Source: CAZIXN01 sp039180415
GTDB taxonomy: Bacteria; Planctomycetota; Phycisphaerae; Phycisphaerales; Phycisphaeraceae
Direction of reading: 5' to 3'
DNA: 64,000 nt
NCBI GenBank assembly: GCA_039180415.1
Contig: JBCDDH010000008.1
Location: forward strand, 1-64,000
Below the pieces are notes generated by a model. It did not search any database. It was given only the letters and a program-made list of their open reading frames with translations, and was not told the DNA's origin. The position numbers and the translations under genes were made by a program. Below, one piece after another: positions 54,201 to 62,235 of the stretch; within the stretch, counting starts at the first letter, position 1; each line of letters opens with the position of its first letter.

Positions 54201-54690
54201 CGCCCGCGCTGGGCAGGTCCGGGCGGTAGGTCGCCACCGCGGTTTCGTCGGGGTTGGTGACCGCGAACCGGTACGGCACGTCGCCGGCATCGCCGAAGTA
54301 GACGCTCTCGCTGCTATCGCCCCACGCGCCGCTGAAGCTCACGCCCGGATCATCATTGTCCAGCACGACTTCAAACGGCTGATGCCCGATCGGTCGCAGC
54401 GGCACCACCGTTGCCCCGGCGTTGAATAGGTAATCGGCGAAGAACGTCATTTGGTCCTGGTTGCCCAGGTCTTCGACGACCCCCGTGGTCAGCGGACGCT
54501 GCGTCCCCCACGACCCGTTGCCCAGGTTGTTGGCCGTGTATCCGTGGCCGGCGTGTACGTACACGATCTTGTCCGACAGGCCGCCCTCGGGCTGCTGGCC
54601 GACGGGCACGAGCGGGGCCGACGAGAGCAAATGCCGCGGTTCCAGCCGCTCGAAAGGGCAAGGGGTGGCAGACAACGGAGATTGAGGCAT
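51250..54690 (-). CDS. LEPR-xLL exported N-acetylmuramoyl-L-alanine amidase with golvesin-like, FnIII and dockerin modules
   Basis: A 1146-residue modular protein. It has no classical signal peptide but opens with FERLEPRHLLSS, the LEPR-xLL motif of many planctomycetal exported proteins. An Amidase_3-like zinc domain is split: HAGHG (46-50), then YHSNAG (His321) and IVETGFHDN (Glu408). Between lies a golvesin/xanthan-lyase-like module (about 115-245, ending ADMIRFGNG). Next are a fibronectin III domain (about 445-550), a flavodoxin/GATase-like region (about 555-815), a second golvesin-like module (about 830-955) and a dockerin pair (GDADLDGDVDFRDA and GDFDFNGQVDQADL, about 963-1012). A 130-residue tail follows. 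It is the first gene of the run that encodes GAF-HlyD, M50-HlyD and the SecA-like ATPase. Confidence 0.88.
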   Translation of the reverse strand: MPQSPLSATPCPFERLEPRHLLSSAPLVPVGQQPEGGLSDKIVYVHAGHGYTANNLGNGSWGTQRPLTTGVVEDLGNQDQMTFFADYLFNAGATVVPLRPIGHQPFEVVLDNDDPGVSFSGAWGDSSESVYFGDAGDVPYRFAVTNPDETAVATYRPDLPSAGEYPVYAWSPSGSNRAADQIYRVHHSGGATEVTVNHRRVGNGLVYLGTYHFNRGTEGYVEISNQSSERRRVVVADMIRFGNGVGDIDRGGGVSGQLREDEAGLYWVQWHVERSQGIPTSEYRTSSSDGSATVSLSPRYAEFMNREQDGSLSDRVFVSYHSNAGGGSARGVLALVNGNNRASAATPNQQLLAELLGREVNDDLVAQNGQFEHNWANRSVVTLDRSDIEFGEINNERINGEFDATIVETGFHDNVQDAQMLRDPEVRDALARATYQGLINYFRAVDGNTTPATELPPPVENLRAEPFPIDGLVRLSWDRPLPNAYAGDTPDGYMIYTSTDGRGFDGGTYVDGYFTEEHVLTGLDPAQGVYYFKVAAVNEGGESLAADVVAVTPYEADQRVLIVDGFDRNDRSLNPTQPFGGSVTDRVRPSLSNSQNYAIQHAEAIEAWAPRGLAIGTAMNEAVVAGDVDLDDYDAVVWILGEESTADDTFNAAEQALVSSYLDGGGKLFVSGAEIGWDLDAQNNGRSFYNQTLRADYVADDANSFEASGVDGSIFEGISLGFDDGTFVYDVDFPDVISPINGSTVAMTYGSGSQGAAVQFNEQLVMLAFPFETILSERDRIDVMGAALAYFGLDAGLTHFDRVATTADPRYGDTGGWFSQSGGFDGASQRVIQNPGGSDAAAWESLIPLNGSYELLIHHGAVADAATSVPYAIETADGNVLVSLNQRVDTGQWRSAGVYELEAGVNTVTLIAAAATGGTQVSADAVRWVAKFENLTPGDADLDGDVDFRDAMAVVNALRTPEAERTWAEGDFDFNGQVDQADLALLQANFQGLSNAPVEPVAPSSTLTPRAADASVLADGERITPPTGGVSAAAVAFSAAALEDDALIQPFVRAGASTQPGQRPQTQADQPAIPSLPAASPTTLAVSDAVVVYEVTRHAGARGAAYVPLTPSSSRPQTVSLLVSADRPSDLDEREEALAPGPRRLR

Positions 54691-54730
54691 GGCGATCTTT
54701 CTCGAAACAGCTTGATTGACGAGAACAACA

Positions 54731-54759
54731 ATTCTAGAACCATTTACCGGTTTTGCGAA
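54731..54759 (-). promoter_or_regulatory. Candidate sigma-70 promoter of the LEPR-xLL/SecA-like operon
   Basis: Minus strand: TTCGCA (54759-54754, 4 of 6), 17-nt spacer, TAGAAT (54736-54731, 5 of 6), about 40 nt before the ATG at 54690. The region is AT-rich for this genome. The rest of the 328-nt gap up to the sugar-transferase stop (55019) holds no credible gene. Confidence 0.5.
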
Positions 54760-55018
54760 GAGAATTCATTGCGAATGGCCGCGGACCTCGCCAGGAATGA
54801 AAAAGCGGGAAAACCCGTCGTCCGATGCCTTCGATCGATCGCGTGGCATTGGCGCCGATCGCGCTTAGCCGATTCGAGCAAGCCCGGACGAGGTTTAGTG
54901 CGCACCGCAAGCGTTGATCCTTTGCATCCGGTGCGGCAACGGATCGTCTTGAGGTCGCAGATGCGGTTTTGTTTGTGGAGTGGCCCGGCGTGGTCTTGGT
55001 GGTGATCCTTTTTCGCAA

Positions 55019-56440
55019 TCACTTACCCAGACACGCTAAGCCCGTCTTCCAGATGATCCACAGGTCCAGCTTCCACGACACCGTCTCGACGTATTGGATG
55101 TCGTACTGGATCCATTCCTGGAAGTCTTTGCCGGCTTGACGCGAGCGTTTGACCTGCCACAGGCCCGTGATCCCCGGGCGGACCGACAGCCGCGCCTCAC
55201 GCCACGACGGGCAGTACTGGTTTTCCTTGTACGGGCTCGGCCGGGGCCCGACGATCGACATGTGGCCCGCGAGCACGTTCCAGAACTGGGGCAACTCGTC
55301 GAGGTTGAACTTCCGGAGGAAGCGGCCGACCTTGGTGATGCGGGGGTCGTTGTCGATGAAGAACTGCGGGCCGTCCGCCTGGTTTTCGGCCATGAGCTTG
55401 GCTTTGATCTCTTCGGAGTTGTTGAACATGGTGCGGAACTTCCAGCACCGAAACTCCTTGCCGCCGATCGACTCGCGGACGTGGCCGAAGAAGAACGGCC
55501 GGCCGTCTTCGAGGTAGATCGCCAACATAATCAGCGGGTACAGCGGCAGGCTGAGCAGGCCGAACGTGAGCGCGAAGGCGAGGTCGAAGGCGCGCTTGGT
55601 GCCGCGTTGCAGGGTGGAGAGCGCGCGGGTCTTGACCGGGCGCACGAGCACGTCGGTGGGCTCGATGCGGTTCCATTCGAGGCGGTCGACGCTGGGCCGG
55701 GCTTCGGGCGCGTCCCAAAGGACGGCCGGGCCGACCACGCTGGTGACGCCGTCGAGGCGGCGCCCGCTGCCCACCCACACCGGACCCACGAACTGCGTGT
55801 TGTCGTCGGGCTTGACCGAGGCGTCTGCCCAGGCGTCCTGATGGATCTTGCTGGCCCGGGGGATCGTCGCGTCGGGCCGTTTCCACATCGCCACCAACTC
55901 GCGGACGAACTCCATGACCTCGTGCTCGTCGCCGGCGTCGAAGACGTGTCCCTTGACCGAGAGCGTGGTGCGGGCGTTGGCGTCGATACGGCGGCGTAAG
56001 GTCTGCCAACCGCTACGCGGGTCCGTGGCCTGCTGCCAGGCGACGGCCAACTCGCGGTGCGGCGTGAGCGCGACCCGGCCCAGCCGCCAGTCCGATGCGC
56101 CGTACACCCGCTCGAACTTCACAAATTTGTCGTCGCGGTCGGTCAGCACCCGCTCGCGGTAGCCCTGATCGCGCGTGTTATGCAGACGAACGAAAAGGAT
56201 CTTCGGCTTGAGCCAGGAGATCGTGTCCACGATCTGCTGCATCCGGAAGATCGACAGGCAGTGCCGGTCGGCCAGCAGGTAGAGCTCCGCGTCTTTAACC
56301 AGATCGATCGGTTCGCCCTGCCGGACAACCTGCACGCCGCGGGCGGCCCAGAAACGGTCGTGGAGCTGCAGCGCGTCCAGGCCCCACACGGTGTGCAGGC
56401 GGATCGGGTCGGCGGCGGGCTCTTTGACGTTGCTGATCAT
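55019..56440 (-). CDS. Exopolysaccharide sugar transferase (polyprenyl-phosphate phosphotransferase)
   Basis: Initiates polysaccharide synthesis by moving a sugar-1-phosphate to undecaprenyl phosphate. The C-terminal 200 residues are the bacterial sugar transferase domain: a membrane helix (FDLAFALTFGLLSLPLYPLI), EFRCWKFRTMFNNSEE, LRKFNLDELPQFWNVLAGHMSIVGPRP, RPGITGLWQV and DIQYVETVSWKLDLWII. The first 270 residues differ from the usual four-helix or CoA-binding region: soluble, mixed alpha/beta, with QFVGPVWVGSGRRLDGVTSVVGPAVLW, which looks like left-handed beta-helix turns of nucleotidyltransferases. The Wzz/Wzc-like gene lies 119 nt upstream on the same strand. Confidence 0.9.
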   Translation of the reverse strand: MISNVKEPAADPIRLHTVWGLDALQLHDRFWAARGVQVVRQGEPIDLVKDAELYLLADRHCLSIFRMQQIVDTISWLKPKILFVRLHNTRDQGYRERVLTDRDDKFVKFERVYGASDWRLGRVALTPHRELAVAWQQATDPRSGWQTLRRRIDANARTTLSVKGHVFDAGDEHEVMEFVRELVAMWKRPDATIPRASKIHQDAWADASVKPDDNTQFVGPVWVGSGRRLDGVTSVVGPAVLWDAPEARPSVDRLEWNRIEPTDVLVRPVKTRALSTLQRGTKRAFDLAFALTFGLLSLPLYPLIMLAIYLEDGRPFFFGHVRESIGGKEFRCWKFRTMFNNSEEIKAKLMAENQADGPQFFIDNDPRITKVGRFLRKFNLDELPQFWNVLAGHMSIVGPRPSPYKENQYCPSWREARLSVRPGITGLWQVKRSRQAGKDFQEWIQYDIQYVETVSWKLDLWIIWKTGLACLGK

Positions 56441-56559
56441 GCGGTCGTGACCGGAATATCCGATAGGAGTTTATCGGTCTGTTCGGGGGTCTCCCTTGGA
56501 ATCCCGGGGTCCTGGCGGACCCGGGCCGGTCGTCCGCGCCGCGTTCTGGGGCCGCCGGC

Positions 56560-58926
56560 TCAATGATCGCCGTTGCGTCCGGCGGTGGCGAGCGCGCGCC
56601 CGTTGGTGGGCCGGGCCGGCTCCCGCAGCGCGGAAGACGGGGCGTAGGTCGCGACCGCCGAGCCGAGCGGGCCGAAACGGGCGGCGGCGGCCGGATCGAC
56701 CTGGATGGCGCCGCCGCGGCGGTCCTGGCTGACCATCGAGCCGTAGCTGGTCTCGCCCAGATCGGTCTCTAAGGCGTGATTGAACACGACGCCGACCACA
56801 CGGGCCCCGACGCTCTGGAGGTGCTCGAGCGACTTGGTGGCGACGCCCTTGGAGTCGCCGCGGGAAACGATGAGCACGGTGCCGTCGGCCTTGGCGCCGG
56901 CCATGGATGCTTCGAGCGAGCCGAGCACCGGGCCGGTGTCCACGAGCACGATGTCGTAGGCCTCGCGGGCGGAGCTGAACATGCAGTTGAGCGATTCGGG
57001 CGAAAGCAGGCCGGCGTCTTCCGGCCGGGCCGAGCCGACGGGCAGGACGTGGAGGCGTGGGATGCCGGTTTCGGCGATGCACTCTTCGATGGTCGCGCCG
57101 TTGCACGCGTCGAGCACGCCCAGGGCCGCGTCGCTGCGGCGACGCGCGAGCTTCTCGGCTTCTTCCCGCGACAGCGCGCCGATCTCGATCAGGGCGTCCA
57201 TCAGGTTGATGCCCTTGCTCATCGCGAGTTGTTCGGCTTCCTCGATCTGCAGCGCGGACACCCGACCGTCGCTGCGGACGACTTCTTCGAACGGCTTATT
57301 GACCACGGCGCCCAAGCGACGCGTCAGGCCGGCCCCGACGATGTCGGAATCGATGAGCAGCACCTTGTTGCCCGTTGCGGCGAAGGACAAACCCAACGCC
57401 ACGGTCAGCGAGCTCTTGCCCGAGCCCGCGGCGGGCCCGGTGACGCTGAAGACCCGGCGGTTGCTGCCGCTGATCTGAAGCAGCGTGCGGATGTGGTTCA
57501 CGGCATGGGCGGCGCGTTCGGCCTGCTCGGGATCGGCGAGGTTGTCCGGCAGCGAAGGCAGGACGCCCAGCATGCGCACGTCGCGCAGGCCGTTCTTCGC
57601 GTCCGCGGCGTGCCGCAGCCGCGAATCGAGCAGGCCCACCATCACGACCAGCGCCAGGCCCATGCCGCCGCCGCCGATGAAGCCCAGCACGCCCAATTGC
57701 ATCCGCGCCGAGGCGTTGCTCGGCTTGGTCGGCTCGTTGGCCCACTGCGCGATCTCGACGCGATCCTTGTTGGCCTCGCCGCGAAGCCGGGTTTCGTATT
57801 CCTGGGCCTCCAGCCATTCGATGCGGCCCGCCGCTGTTTCCAGCTGCAGGTTGTACGGCGCGATCGATTGCAGCAAGGCGTCCGCCTCGGCGATCTTGGA
57901 TTCGAGCTCGTCTTCCTGTTGGCGGAGGGACTGCTCGGCTCGGCGGAGCTTGGCGACCTCGGTGTTTGCGCCGCTAGGCGTCTCGCCGGCCTTGAGCTGC
58001 TGCACGTAGTTCTGCTTGCGGGCTTTGAGCACGTTCAGCATGGCCCGCAGTTCTCGCACCTCGTTGTGCCGCTCGCCCTTGCCCAGCGACTTCTGCATGT
58101 CGACCTGCATCTCGATCCGCGCCATCTCCTCTTCCATCTCCAACACGGCGGGGTCCTGGAACTCCTCCATGCCCGCGGCGGCGGCCGCGTCGGGCGCCAT
58201 GAACGCCAGCTGAGCCTGGGTCAGTCGGAGCTCCGACTGCACGTCGCTGAGGTCTTTGTTCATCCGTTCCAGCCGGTCGCGGAACAGGTCCTGCTCGGTC
58301 GCCAGCCGCGCCCCGATCTGGTCCATGAGCATGCGCTCTTCCTGGCGCAGTTGACGCAGCTCGGCCTTGATCTTCTGAAGCTGCTGGTCGGTGTCGGCGG
58401 CCTCGCCCTGCTGATACACACGCCTGTACGCCTCGAGCGCGGCGTTGACCGCGGCGGTGGCGACGGCCGGTGACTCGTGCGTGAACGTGACGGCGATGTT
58501 GTAGTCGGTCGAGCTGACCATGTCGGCTTCGAGCGTCGAGGCAAACCGGGCCGCGGAGAGCTCGTCGGCGCCCGCGACGCGGACGGCTTCTTTCCACGTG
58601 TCGCTCTGGATCGCGCGCTCGGCGACGGGGTGGCTGACGATCGTCGCCATCTGGCCCTTGAGGTACGCCAGGAACATCGGCGGCAGCTCGCCGTCCACGG
58701 GGCCCTCGACTTCGGGCTGCACCTGCACGACGCCGCCGCCCTGGAACACGGGCTTCTGGCTGAAGTATCCCGCGACCGCGGCGGCCGAGCCCAGCAACAG
58801 GGCGAGGATCACCGCCCAATGAAGCCGGCCACGGAACAGCGCGATGATCATCTCGCGCCGGCGCCGTGCTTCTTCCTCGGCGGTGGCGAACTCGAGGGCG
58901 GCTTGGGCGTTGGGGTCCTGGCTCAT
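56560..58926 (-). CDS. Wzz/Wzc-like chain-length regulator with P-loop kinase domain
   Basis: Polysaccharide copolymerase of 788 residues controlling polymer length and export. The N-terminal Wzz domain is bounded by membrane helices at about 35-55 and 425-450, with a long periplasmic coiled coil between. The cytoplasmic BY-kinase-like domain has Walker A GPAAGSGKSSL (near 517-527), a second box LLIDSDIVGAG and Walker B YDIVLVDTGPVLGS. The C-terminus lacks the Tyr cluster of autophosphorylating Wzc (only two Tyr in the last 45 residues), so tyrosine autokinase activity is doubtful. An unusual helical segment (VSALQIEEAEQLAM...LSREEAEKLARRR) is inserted after the second box, resembling type II secretion E N-domains. 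Confidence 0.88.
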   Translation of the reverse strand: MSQDPNAQAALEFATAEEEARRRREMIIALFRGRLHWAVILALLLGSAAAVAGYFSQKPVFQGGGVVQVQPEVEGPVDGELPPMFLAYLKGQMATIVSHPVAERAIQSDTWKEAVRVAGADELSAARFASTLEADMVSSTDYNIAVTFTHESPAVATAAVNAALEAYRRVYQQGEAADTDQQLQKIKAELRQLRQEERMLMDQIGARLATEQDLFRDRLERMNKDLSDVQSELRLTQAQLAFMAPDAAAAAGMEEFQDPAVLEMEEEMARIEMQVDMQKSLGKGERHNEVRELRAMLNVLKARKQNYVQQLKAGETPSGANTEVAKLRRAEQSLRQQEDELESKIAEADALLQSIAPYNLQLETAAGRIEWLEAQEYETRLRGEANKDRVEIAQWANEPTKPSNASARMQLGVLGFIGGGGMGLALVVMVGLLDSRLRHAADAKNGLRDVRMLGVLPSLPDNLADPEQAERAAHAVNHIRTLLQISGSNRRVFSVTGPAAGSGKSSLTVALGLSFAATGNKVLLIDSDIVGAGLTRRLGAVVNKPFEEVVRSDGRVSALQIEEAEQLAMSKGINLMDALIEIGALSREEAEKLARRRSDAALGVLDACNGATIEECIAETGIPRLHVLPVGSARPEDAGLLSPESLNCMFSSAREAYDIVLVDTGPVLGSLEASMAGAKADGTVLIVSRGDSKGVATKSLEHLQSVGARVVGVVFNHALETDLGETSYGSMVSQDRRGGAIQVDPAAAARFGPLGSAVATYAPSSALREPARPTNGRALATAGRNGDH

Positions 58927-59367
58927 CTTCTGGATTCCCTGAGATCGAGCGGCGCTGCGGGGCCGTTCCCGATCGGGTGGTCGTTCTCCGCTCCGGGAAT
59001 TCGCCGACGGCGGCTCCTGAGCAAATCGTGCGGGCGGCGGTCGGTCCACGTTCCGAGGCCGGTGAGGCCGGTCGTCGCCGCGGGTCTAAACGCACCGAGC
59101 GGCCCCGCGGGTCGCATACGGCGCTCTAGAAGCCTTTATCGGCGTTTGGAGGCCGTGGAGCCCACGCACCACGGCGGCACCTCCAGCGGTTTCCGCCATC
59201 TTCGACCGATTCGGACTTCAGATTGACCCTGACGCCGATCGCTCGACCCATCAATCTACCGCATCCCACGCCCCAGACCTACCGCTTTGCGGCCGACCCG
59301 GTACGGTCGCAACGGTCGCGCCGATCGCCGGGCTCCGCCCGCTCCGCTCGCCGCATGCTCGTCGTGG
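58927..59367. other. Intergenic region, 441 nt
   Basis: Between the Wzz/Wzc-like start and the exosortase-family stop. Long frames crossing it are antisense or out-of-frame extensions without credible starts. No convincing -35/-10 pair or terminator was found; it presumably holds the promoter of the Wzz/Wzc-like gene. Confidence 0.6.
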
Positions 59368-60336
59368 TCACCGTCCCTGGGCCAGCGAGTACGGCCGCGT
59401 CGGTACCGCCGCCCACGCCAGCAGCCGCATCACGCCCAGCAGCGCCGCAAACGAGCCCAGAAGCACCACCGCCTGCCCCACAAATAGCCACACCCCGTCC
59501 ACCGAGGCGTCCGCCGCCTCGGGCCCCAGCCCCGCCCGATACTGCAGCCAGATCGTTGCCACCAGCGCGAGCGTCCCGCCCAAAATCGCCGCTAACGGCG
59601 TCAAAAGCAGCAAAATCGTCCGAACCACGCTCCGGATCGGCGAGGCGAACACGAAGCCGTAAGTCACCAGCACCAACGCCGTCGCCATGGGCAGCAGGTC
59701 CGGCGTCGCGTTTAAGGGAAGCTTCCGCGGCACCCCGCCCAGCCCGCACACGATCTGCCCGTCGATCACGAGGCTGCTCACCCCCAACAACTCGTACACC
59801 CCGCAGGCCAGCCGGGCCGCCGCGATCTGCAGGGCCCCGCTGAACGGCTCCAGAATCCGACCCGGGATCGGGTTCAAAAACAATAACGCGACCCACGCCC
59901 ACGCGAACGGCCCGATCAGCGTCCGTCCCACCACACACCCCGCCGCCCCGCCCAGCACCAACACCGTCCCCATCGTCCCGCCGATCTGCGGCTCGTCCGT
60001 CGCCCGCCACAGCGCGAACAATGCCAGCCCCACCGCGATCGCCGGCAGCCCGATCCAATCGAAGCGGGGACGCACGATGCCGAATCGCATCCGCCGGGCG
60101 TACACCAGCCAAACCACGATCAGCGGCACCAGCAGCACGTATCCGTTGGCGTCCTGCGTCGTCGCCGCGTCCCAGATCGTCCGCCAACCCGGCCAACACA
60201 CCGCTGCCGCCGTCGCGATCGACAACGCCAACCCGCCCAGACGCCCGGGCGTCCAGCCGTTCTTCCGCCACCGGCGGGGCACGATTCGAGGGGTCCGCAA
60301 TCTCAGGTTCTCGGCCTCCAGGCAAAACCTACCCAA
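59368..60336 (-). CDS. Exosortase-family membrane protein with altered catalytic residues
   Basis: Polytopic protein of 322 residues with about eight helices. The family landmark FLNPIPGRILEPFSGALQ (near 153-170) and the following G-x-x-G region are like exosortases (EpsH/XrtA), transpeptidases that process PEP-CTERM proteins during exopolysaccharide-linked sorting. In my alignment the catalytic Cys stretch (EACSGL in the family) corresponds to NATPDL (209-214), so the Cys is Thr; the later N-x-x-R and His positions also appear replaced (GGTLALV; ASVDG). C197 (IVCGLGG) is in a different place. It is thus a divergent or inactive member. A TTG start at 60336 is assumed. Located upstream of the Wzz/Wzc-like gene. 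Confidence 0.72.
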   Translation of the reverse strand: MGRFCLEAENLRLRTPRIVPRRWRKNGWTPGRLGGLALSIATAAAVCWPGWRTIWDAATTQDANGYVLLVPLIVVWLVYARRMRFGIVRPRFDWIGLPAIAVGLALFALWRATDEPQIGGTMGTVLVLGGAAGCVVGRTLIGPFAWAWVALLFLNPIPGRILEPFSGALQIAAARLACGVYELLGVSSLVIDGQIVCGLGGVPRKLPLNATPDLLPMATALVLVTYGFVFASPIRSVVRTILLLLTPLAAILGGTLALVATIWLQYRAGLGPEAADASVDGVWLFVGQAVVLLGSFAALLGVMRLLAWAAVPTRPYSLAQGR

Positions 60337-60494
60337 TCATCCGCGAAACTCCACTCTAAGTCGCTCCCTTCGGCACGATTTTCAATGATTGGAGGCCGCG
60401 CCGTGCGAGTGAGACGCCACGAAGAGCGCCGGGCTCCGAAAAACGCACGCAGAAGATGGATCGGGCCGATTTCCTGGCGGCCGCCGGCCTTGCC

Positions 60495-60923
60495 TCAACC
60501 TTCGACGTCGGCCCGCGCATCCATCGCCCGGTTCGCCAGTTCGTCGGCCCGCCGGTTCAACTCTCGTCTGACGTGGGTGAGCTCCCAATGATCCAGCGTC
60601 GCCAACCCCGACCGCGCCTCGACGCAAAGCTCTCGCAGGTGGTCCGCTTTGATCTTCCAACGCCCGTGGACCTGATTGACCATCAGCTGGCTGTCGCTGA
60701 TAAAGGTCACGCTCGCCGGGCTCAGCGTCTTGGCCAGCGCGATCCCGCGGATCAGGCCGGTGTATTCGGCGACATTGTTGGTCGTTTCGCCGAGGTAGTA
60801 GCCGCGTTCCAGGACGGCCACACCGTCGGCCGAGACGACGACGCCCACGCCGGCCGGCCCGGGGTTGCCGCGGGCACCGCCGTCGATGTGGACGGTTAAG
60901 GATGGCGAGTTCCCGGAGGCCAT
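60495..60923 (-). CDS. rnhA: Ribonuclease HI family protein
   Basis: Cleaves RNA in RNA-DNA hybrids. All four acidic active-site residues are seen: Asp in VHIDGGARGNPGP, Glu in NNVAEYTGLI, Asp in FISDSQLMVNQV and the terminal Asp in LNRRADELANRAM. At 142 residues with no basic protrusion it resembles the short archaeal/Bacillus-type RNase HI. The start ATG 60923 gives MASGNSPSLTVHID. It lies 25 nt after the zinc-ribbon protein gene on the same strand, the arrangement seen for this pair in other bacteria. Confidence 0.92.
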   Translation of the reverse strand: MASGNSPSLTVHIDGGARGNPGPAGVGVVVSADGVAVLERGYYLGETTNNVAEYTGLIRGIALAKTLSPASVTFISDSQLMVNQVHGRWKIKADHLRELCVEARSGLATLDHWELTHVRRELNRRADELANRAMDARADVEG

Positions 60924-60948
60924 GTCACACGCTCCGCTTTCGGAGGGG

Positions 60949-61707
60949 TCAGGATTTGCTCGGCGACAGGCCCTCACGGATCTCCGCGGGCACGATCAGG
61001 ATCCGGCCGCACGAATTGCACTGCGTGACCTGGTCGGGCTTGGTGATCGCGGCGTTGACCTTCTCGATGGGCAGGGCCATGAAGCAGCCTTGGCAGGTGT
61101 ACTCCATGCGGCGTTTGTTTTGCTCTTCGACGCCGCAGACCGCCTCTCCGTCGTGGTCGTCCAGCAGCTTGCGGTACAGGGCCAGCACGTCCTCGGGGAT
61201 GAGCTTGGCGGCTTCGTCGCGTTCGGCGGTGACCTCCGTGAGCTGGTCGCCGACCTCGGCCTGCGCCTCGTCCACCTCGGACTTGGCCAGGTCCACCAGC
61301 TTCTGCTGGTCCGCGACCTTTGCTTCGATCTCCGCCAATTCGGCCTGACGCTCTTCGATCTTCTCCATCTGCTCGAGCACCAACTCTTCGAGCTTGCCCT
61401 GCTCGGCCTTGAGGGTATTCACTTCGACCAGCAGGGCCGAGTATTCCTTGTTGGTCTTGACCGAATTCATCTGCTCGCGGAGCTTGTCGGTCCGGGATTC
61501 GGCGGACTTGGCCTCTTGTTCAAGCGTGCCCGCGTGGGCCTTGGCGTGCTTGACCTGATCGGCCAACTCGTCGTGTTGTTGCCGGAGCTGATCGAGGCGG
61601 TGTTCCTGAGCCTTTTGACGGCGGAGGCCGGCGTCGAGTCGGCTCCGCAGGGCGCGGAGGCGCGAATCGCGGGCGGAGAGTTCGTCGAGGTTCGCTTGCA
61701 GGGTCAA
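60949..61707 (-). CDS. C4-type zinc-ribbon coiled-coil protein (CdsZ/DUF164 type)
   Basis: A 252-residue protein whose first 180 residues are a long alpha-helical coiled coil (heptads of Leu/Glu/Lys/Gln), bearing the TNKEYSALLVEV hallmark of the family near 85-96. The C-terminus is a zinc ribbon with CQGCFMALP (two Cys) and CNSCGRIL (two Cys). Such proteins bind nucleic acid or ribosomal partners. The next gene on the strand is RNase HI, an arrangement known in several phyla. Confidence 0.9.
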   Translation of the reverse strand: MTLQANLDELSARDSRLRALRSRLDAGLRRQKAQEHRLDQLRQQHDELADQVKHAKAHAGTLEQEAKSAESRTDKLREQMNSVKTNKEYSALLVEVNTLKAEQGKLEELVLEQMEKIEERQAELAEIEAKVADQQKLVDLAKSEVDEAQAEVGDQLTEVTAERDEAAKLIPEDVLALYRKLLDDHDGEAVCGVEEQNKRRMEYTCQGCFMALPIEKVNAAITKPDQVTQCNSCGRILIVPAEIREGLSPSKS

Positions 61708-61931
61708 CGGTGCGGCTCCGGGGTCCGGGGTCCGGGGAGGGTTTACGGTAGGAACGAACGTTTCACTATAACGACGGTCACGGCGTTCACGCTGAGAAGG
61801 CGAACCACGGTTCCCTCGCCGCCCGCTTGGTTTGCAGGCGCCGAAGCGCCGGCTATACTCCGCGATCCGTCGAAGGACGGCGCTCGGGCTTCACCCGCCG
61901 AATCGATCCGGACGCGATCCGATTCGAAAAC

Positions 61932-62004
61932 GGGGCTGTAGCTCAGTTGGGAGAGCGCTTGTATGGCATACAAGAGGTCAGGAGTTCGAGCCTCCTCAGC
62001 TCCA
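61932..62004 (+). tRNA. tRNA-Ala (GGC anticodon)
   Basis: A 73-nt cloverleaf: acceptor GGGGCTG paired with CAGCTCC (one G-T), D arm AGCTCAGTTGGGAGAGC, anticodon stem CTTGT/ACAAG with loop ATGGCAT (anticodon GGC), T arm AGGAG-TTCGAGC-CTCCT. No encoded CCA. It stands alone and is followed by a terminator 31 nt later. Confidence 0.95.
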
Positions 62005-62035
62005 CTGGCCCGACGCCGACCCCGACGGAACCCCA

Positions 62036-62062
62036 CGCCGCCCCACTCTGGGCGGCGTTTTT
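62036..62062 (+). terminator. Intrinsic terminator of tRNA-Ala
   Basis: Stem CGCCGCCC / GGGCGGCG (8 bp, 62036-62043 and 62050-62057) with a 6-nt loop, followed by TTTTT (62058-62062). Confidence 0.9.
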
Positions 62063-62235
62063 CATGGTGTCGGGTTCCGACGAAATCCGTCGATCGTATT
62101 GGCGTTTTTCGCCGTAGATGTCACGATTGGACGATAACCTCACGGGTCGGTGACGCGGCCCGTGTGCCTCGCGTTTCCACGCACCGCCCCGCCGGGAGCC
62201 CGCCGCTTTTGGAACAGCTCAGCTACCAGGCCCGC

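Noticed and set aside
59279..60325. 348-codon Gly/Asp/Arg-rich frame overlapping the exosortase-like gene on the same strand
   Set aside because: Out-of-frame shadow; the chosen frame has hydrophobic helices and the N-P-I-P-G-R landmark.
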